A stretch of DNA of 7,004 nt from Peptostreptococcaceae bacterium (GTDB taxonomy: Bacteria; Bacillota_A; Clostridia; Peptostreptococcales; Acidaminobacteraceae). The notes beneath the pieces are model-generated. The model saw only the letters and a program-made list of their open reading frames with translations. It was not told the DNA's origin and made no database searches. Numbering within the stretch: position 1 is the first letter of the stretch; every line of letters begins with the position of its first letter. The DNA lies in NCBI GenBank assembly GCA_013619035.1, contig JABXKX010000424.1, forward strand, positions 1 to 7,004. The letters run 5' to 3'. Position numbers and translations under genes: made by a program. This document shows positions 5,692 through 7,004 of this stretch, piece by piece.

Positions 5692-5697
5692 ATGTAT

Positions 5698-7004
5698 ATG
5701 TCAACGATGTGTTCAGAGTGTCATAGATCTATCGACAATCAACTCAATAGATGTGAGTATTGTGATAATGAAACAGAACAAGAGGAGTGTAAAGCTCGAA
5801 ACCGTAAGAGACCGAAATCGAATTGGTTTAGAATCATTATTCGAGGACTTATGATTGCTTACTTAGCTTCCGTCTTGGTTACAATGACCGGAATTGACGT
5901 CGGCTCGTTTAAATATTTAGTTGATCCTGTGTTAGGTGAAGTTCATCCTTTTACAGAAAATGGATTATCACTGGTTAAGTTGAATGAGAATTATGGTTAT
6001 ATTAATTCAAAAGGTGACTTCGTTATTCCTGCTAACTATCAACAGGCTGCTAGTTTTTCAGAAAATGGTCTTGCTCCAGTATTAGTAGATGGTCAATATG
6101 GATACATAAACAAACATAATGAATTTGAAATATTACCCCAATTTGAAACCGCTGGCAGGTTTAGTAACAATGGATTAGCAGTAGTAAAAATCGATCAAAA
6201 ATATGGTGTTATAGATCGAAAGGGTAACTTTATTATTGATGCAAACTCCATTGAAAGTTTAGGACTCAATAATAACGGTTTGATCTCTATTTGTATAAAT
6301 GATAAATATGGTTTTATCAACGGAAAAAATGAGATTATAATTGAACCTATATATGATATTGTAGGACCCTTTTCTCAGAATAATTTGGCTGTAGTCGGAT
6401 TAAATGGGAAATATGGCTATATAAATGATGAAGGTGATCAGATTATAGATATCCAATATGATGAGGCTTTTGATTTTAACGATGAAAATTATGCTGTTGT
6501 AAAGCGAAATGATAAGTACGGCATGATTATGGATTCGGGAACTATTATAATAGAAACTAAATATGATGATATATTAAAAGAGGTGACTGAAGGTTTAATT
6601 GGTGTAAAAACAGGATATCAATGGGGCTTTGTTGATGAAGAAGGGAAACAGGTAATTGAGCCACTGTATGATATCATTTATCCGTTTGAGGGTGGTTTAT
6701 CACATGTAGTCGTAGATAAAAAGCATGGTTTCATTAATAAGAGTGGTGCCTATTTCATTGAACCCACATTTAATAAACTTTCGAACTTTGCTTACAATAA
6801 CTTATCGAGTGCTAAAATAAATATTTTTACAGGATATGTTGATAAAAAAGGTGAGTTTGTTATTGAACCAATATTTGAGGATGCCACAGCATTTTCGCAA
6901 AACAGAACAGCTTTTGTCAAAGTAAATCATAAATGGGGCATGATCAAAAGAAACTTTAAAATATTCTCATATCTTTTGGTTATTTCTCCTGTATTGTTTA
7001 TTGT
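5698..7004 (+). CDS. Zinc-ribbon, membrane-anchored WG-repeat protein, 3'-partial
   Basis: The frame stays open for 435 codons to the window edge with no stop. Residues 4-22 form a zinc ribbon, with pairs Cys5-x2-Cys8 and Cys19-x2-Cys22. A basic stretch (32-49, KARNRKRPK and on) precedes a single membrane helix at about 50-66, predicting the ribbon in the cytoplasm and the remainder outside. Residues about 85-418 are ten WG-type repeats (PF14903-like, formerly KWG), each running roughly 'F-ENGLA-V-NGKYGYIN--GE-VI-P-YD'. The conserved glycines are 100, 135, 170, 205, 240, 275, 310, 344, 379 and 414. Such repeats are thought to form beta-rich binding surfaces; ligands are unknown. After the last repeat, FKIFSYLLVISPVLFI (420-435) looks like the start of a second membrane helix, so more protein lies beyond the window. 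The start is set by AAAGGAA six bases before the ATG. Function is not known; an envelope sensor or adhesin-like role is a guess. Confidence 0.9.
   Translation, partial: MSTMCSECHRSIDNQLNRCEYCDNETEQEECKARNRKRPKSNWFRIIIRGLMIAYLASVLVTMTGIDVGSFKYLVDPVLGEVHPFTENGLSLVKLNENYGYINSKGDFVIPANYQQAASFSENGLAPVLVDGQYGYINKHNEFEILPQFETAGRFSNNGLAVVKIDQKYGVIDRKGNFIIDANSIESLGLNNNGLISICINDKYGFINGKNEIIIEPIYDIVGPFSQNNLAVVGLNGKYGYINDEGDQIIDIQYDEAFDFNDENYAVVKRNDKYGMIMDSGTIIIETKYDDILKEVTEGLIGVKTGYQWGFVDEEGKQVIEPLYDIIYPFEGGLSHVVVDKKHGFINKSGAYFIEPTFNKLSNFAYNNLSSAKINIFTGYVDKKGEFVIEPIFEDATAFSQNRTAFVKVNHKWGMIKRNFKIFSYLLVISPVLFI
5950..6948 (+). repeat. Ten degenerate 105-nt repeats encoding WG units
   Basis: Inside the last gene the coding sequence repeats at the protein level every 35 residues (105 nt), with one 34-residue step between repeats 7 and 8. 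The hallmark aromatic-Gly-aromatic/aliphatic triplets are YGY, YGY, YGV, YGF, YGY, YGM, WGF, HGF, TGY and WGM. DNA identity between units is low, so these are old, diverged duplications rather than a recent tandem expansion. Confidence 0.85.

Larger units (their letters stand above)
5374..5697. other. Intergenic leader region with several dyads, no gene seen
   Basis: This 324-nt stretch contains the probable ATPase terminator (5413-5453) and then about 245 nt leading to the WG-repeat gene. It holds a 7-9 bp inverted repeat, AGCAATAGA (5562-5570) with TCTATTGTT (5616-5624), enclosing a small GCAC-AATA-GTGC hairpin (5574-5585), and a perfect GGTAT-CAT-ATACC dyad (5642-5654) 43 nt before the start codon. 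No known riboswitch core was recognised. No promoter with good -35 and -10 spacing stands out. Short ORFs of about 15 codons are present but lack well-placed SDs. Confidence 0.55.

Noticed and set aside
5413..5697. A cyclic-di-GMP or other known riboswitch in the leader before the WG-repeat gene
   Set aside because: None of the conserved core strings of the riboswitch classes I know was found.
1..7004. A multi-gene defence, CRISPR, toxin-antitoxin or mobile-element system
   Set aside because: No direct-repeat array with spacers, nuclease, transposase, integrase or toxin-antitoxin pair was seen; the genes are separately punctuated and belong to unrelated families.

Overview
The window is AT-rich, with Shine-Dalgarno (SD) sites of the AGGAGG type, a U-tailed terminator and close spacing. 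Protein families and codon use look like a low-GC Bacillota, most likely a Clostridia-type anaerobe; this is inferred from recognised families, since no marker gene is present. No tRNA, rRNA, CRISPR array, insertion sequence or phage gene was seen.

Layout, left to right. (1) Positions 2-835 (+) hold a tandem GNAT acetyltransferase whose first codons lie left of the window. (2) Positions 1019-2317 (+) hold a soluble GAF-domain sensor histidine kinase; its SD supports a GTG start rather than the upstream ATG at 962. A pair of 15-nt direct repeats lies upstream. (3) Positions 2428-2745 (+) hold a small protein resembling the CC/Se-motif (HesB-like) family but lacking the paired Cys/Sec. A Fur-box-like dyad lies about 70 nt upstream and a strong terminator follows. 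(4) Positions 2870-3274 (-) hold a small Walker-A protein with its own terminator, so genes 3 and 4 converge. (5) After a 374-nt divergent spacer, positions 3649-5373 (+) hold a stand-alone 'predicted ATPase of the ABC class' (COG3044/PF09818 type). (6) After a 324-nt spacer with several dyads, positions 5698-7004 (+) hold a membrane-anchored protein with an N-terminal zinc ribbon and ten 35-residue WG-type repeats, running off the right edge.

The genes do not form one obvious pathway or operon: each has its own SD, and terminators or long spacers separate most of them. The region looks like chromosomal housekeeping and accessory territory with several conserved but poorly characterised families. 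I see no clear new multi-gene system. The points most worth checking are the iron-box candidate before the Cys-poor CC/Se-like protein, the very regular zinc-ribbon/WG-repeat membrane protein with its puzzling topology, and the direct repeats before the orphan histidine kinase.
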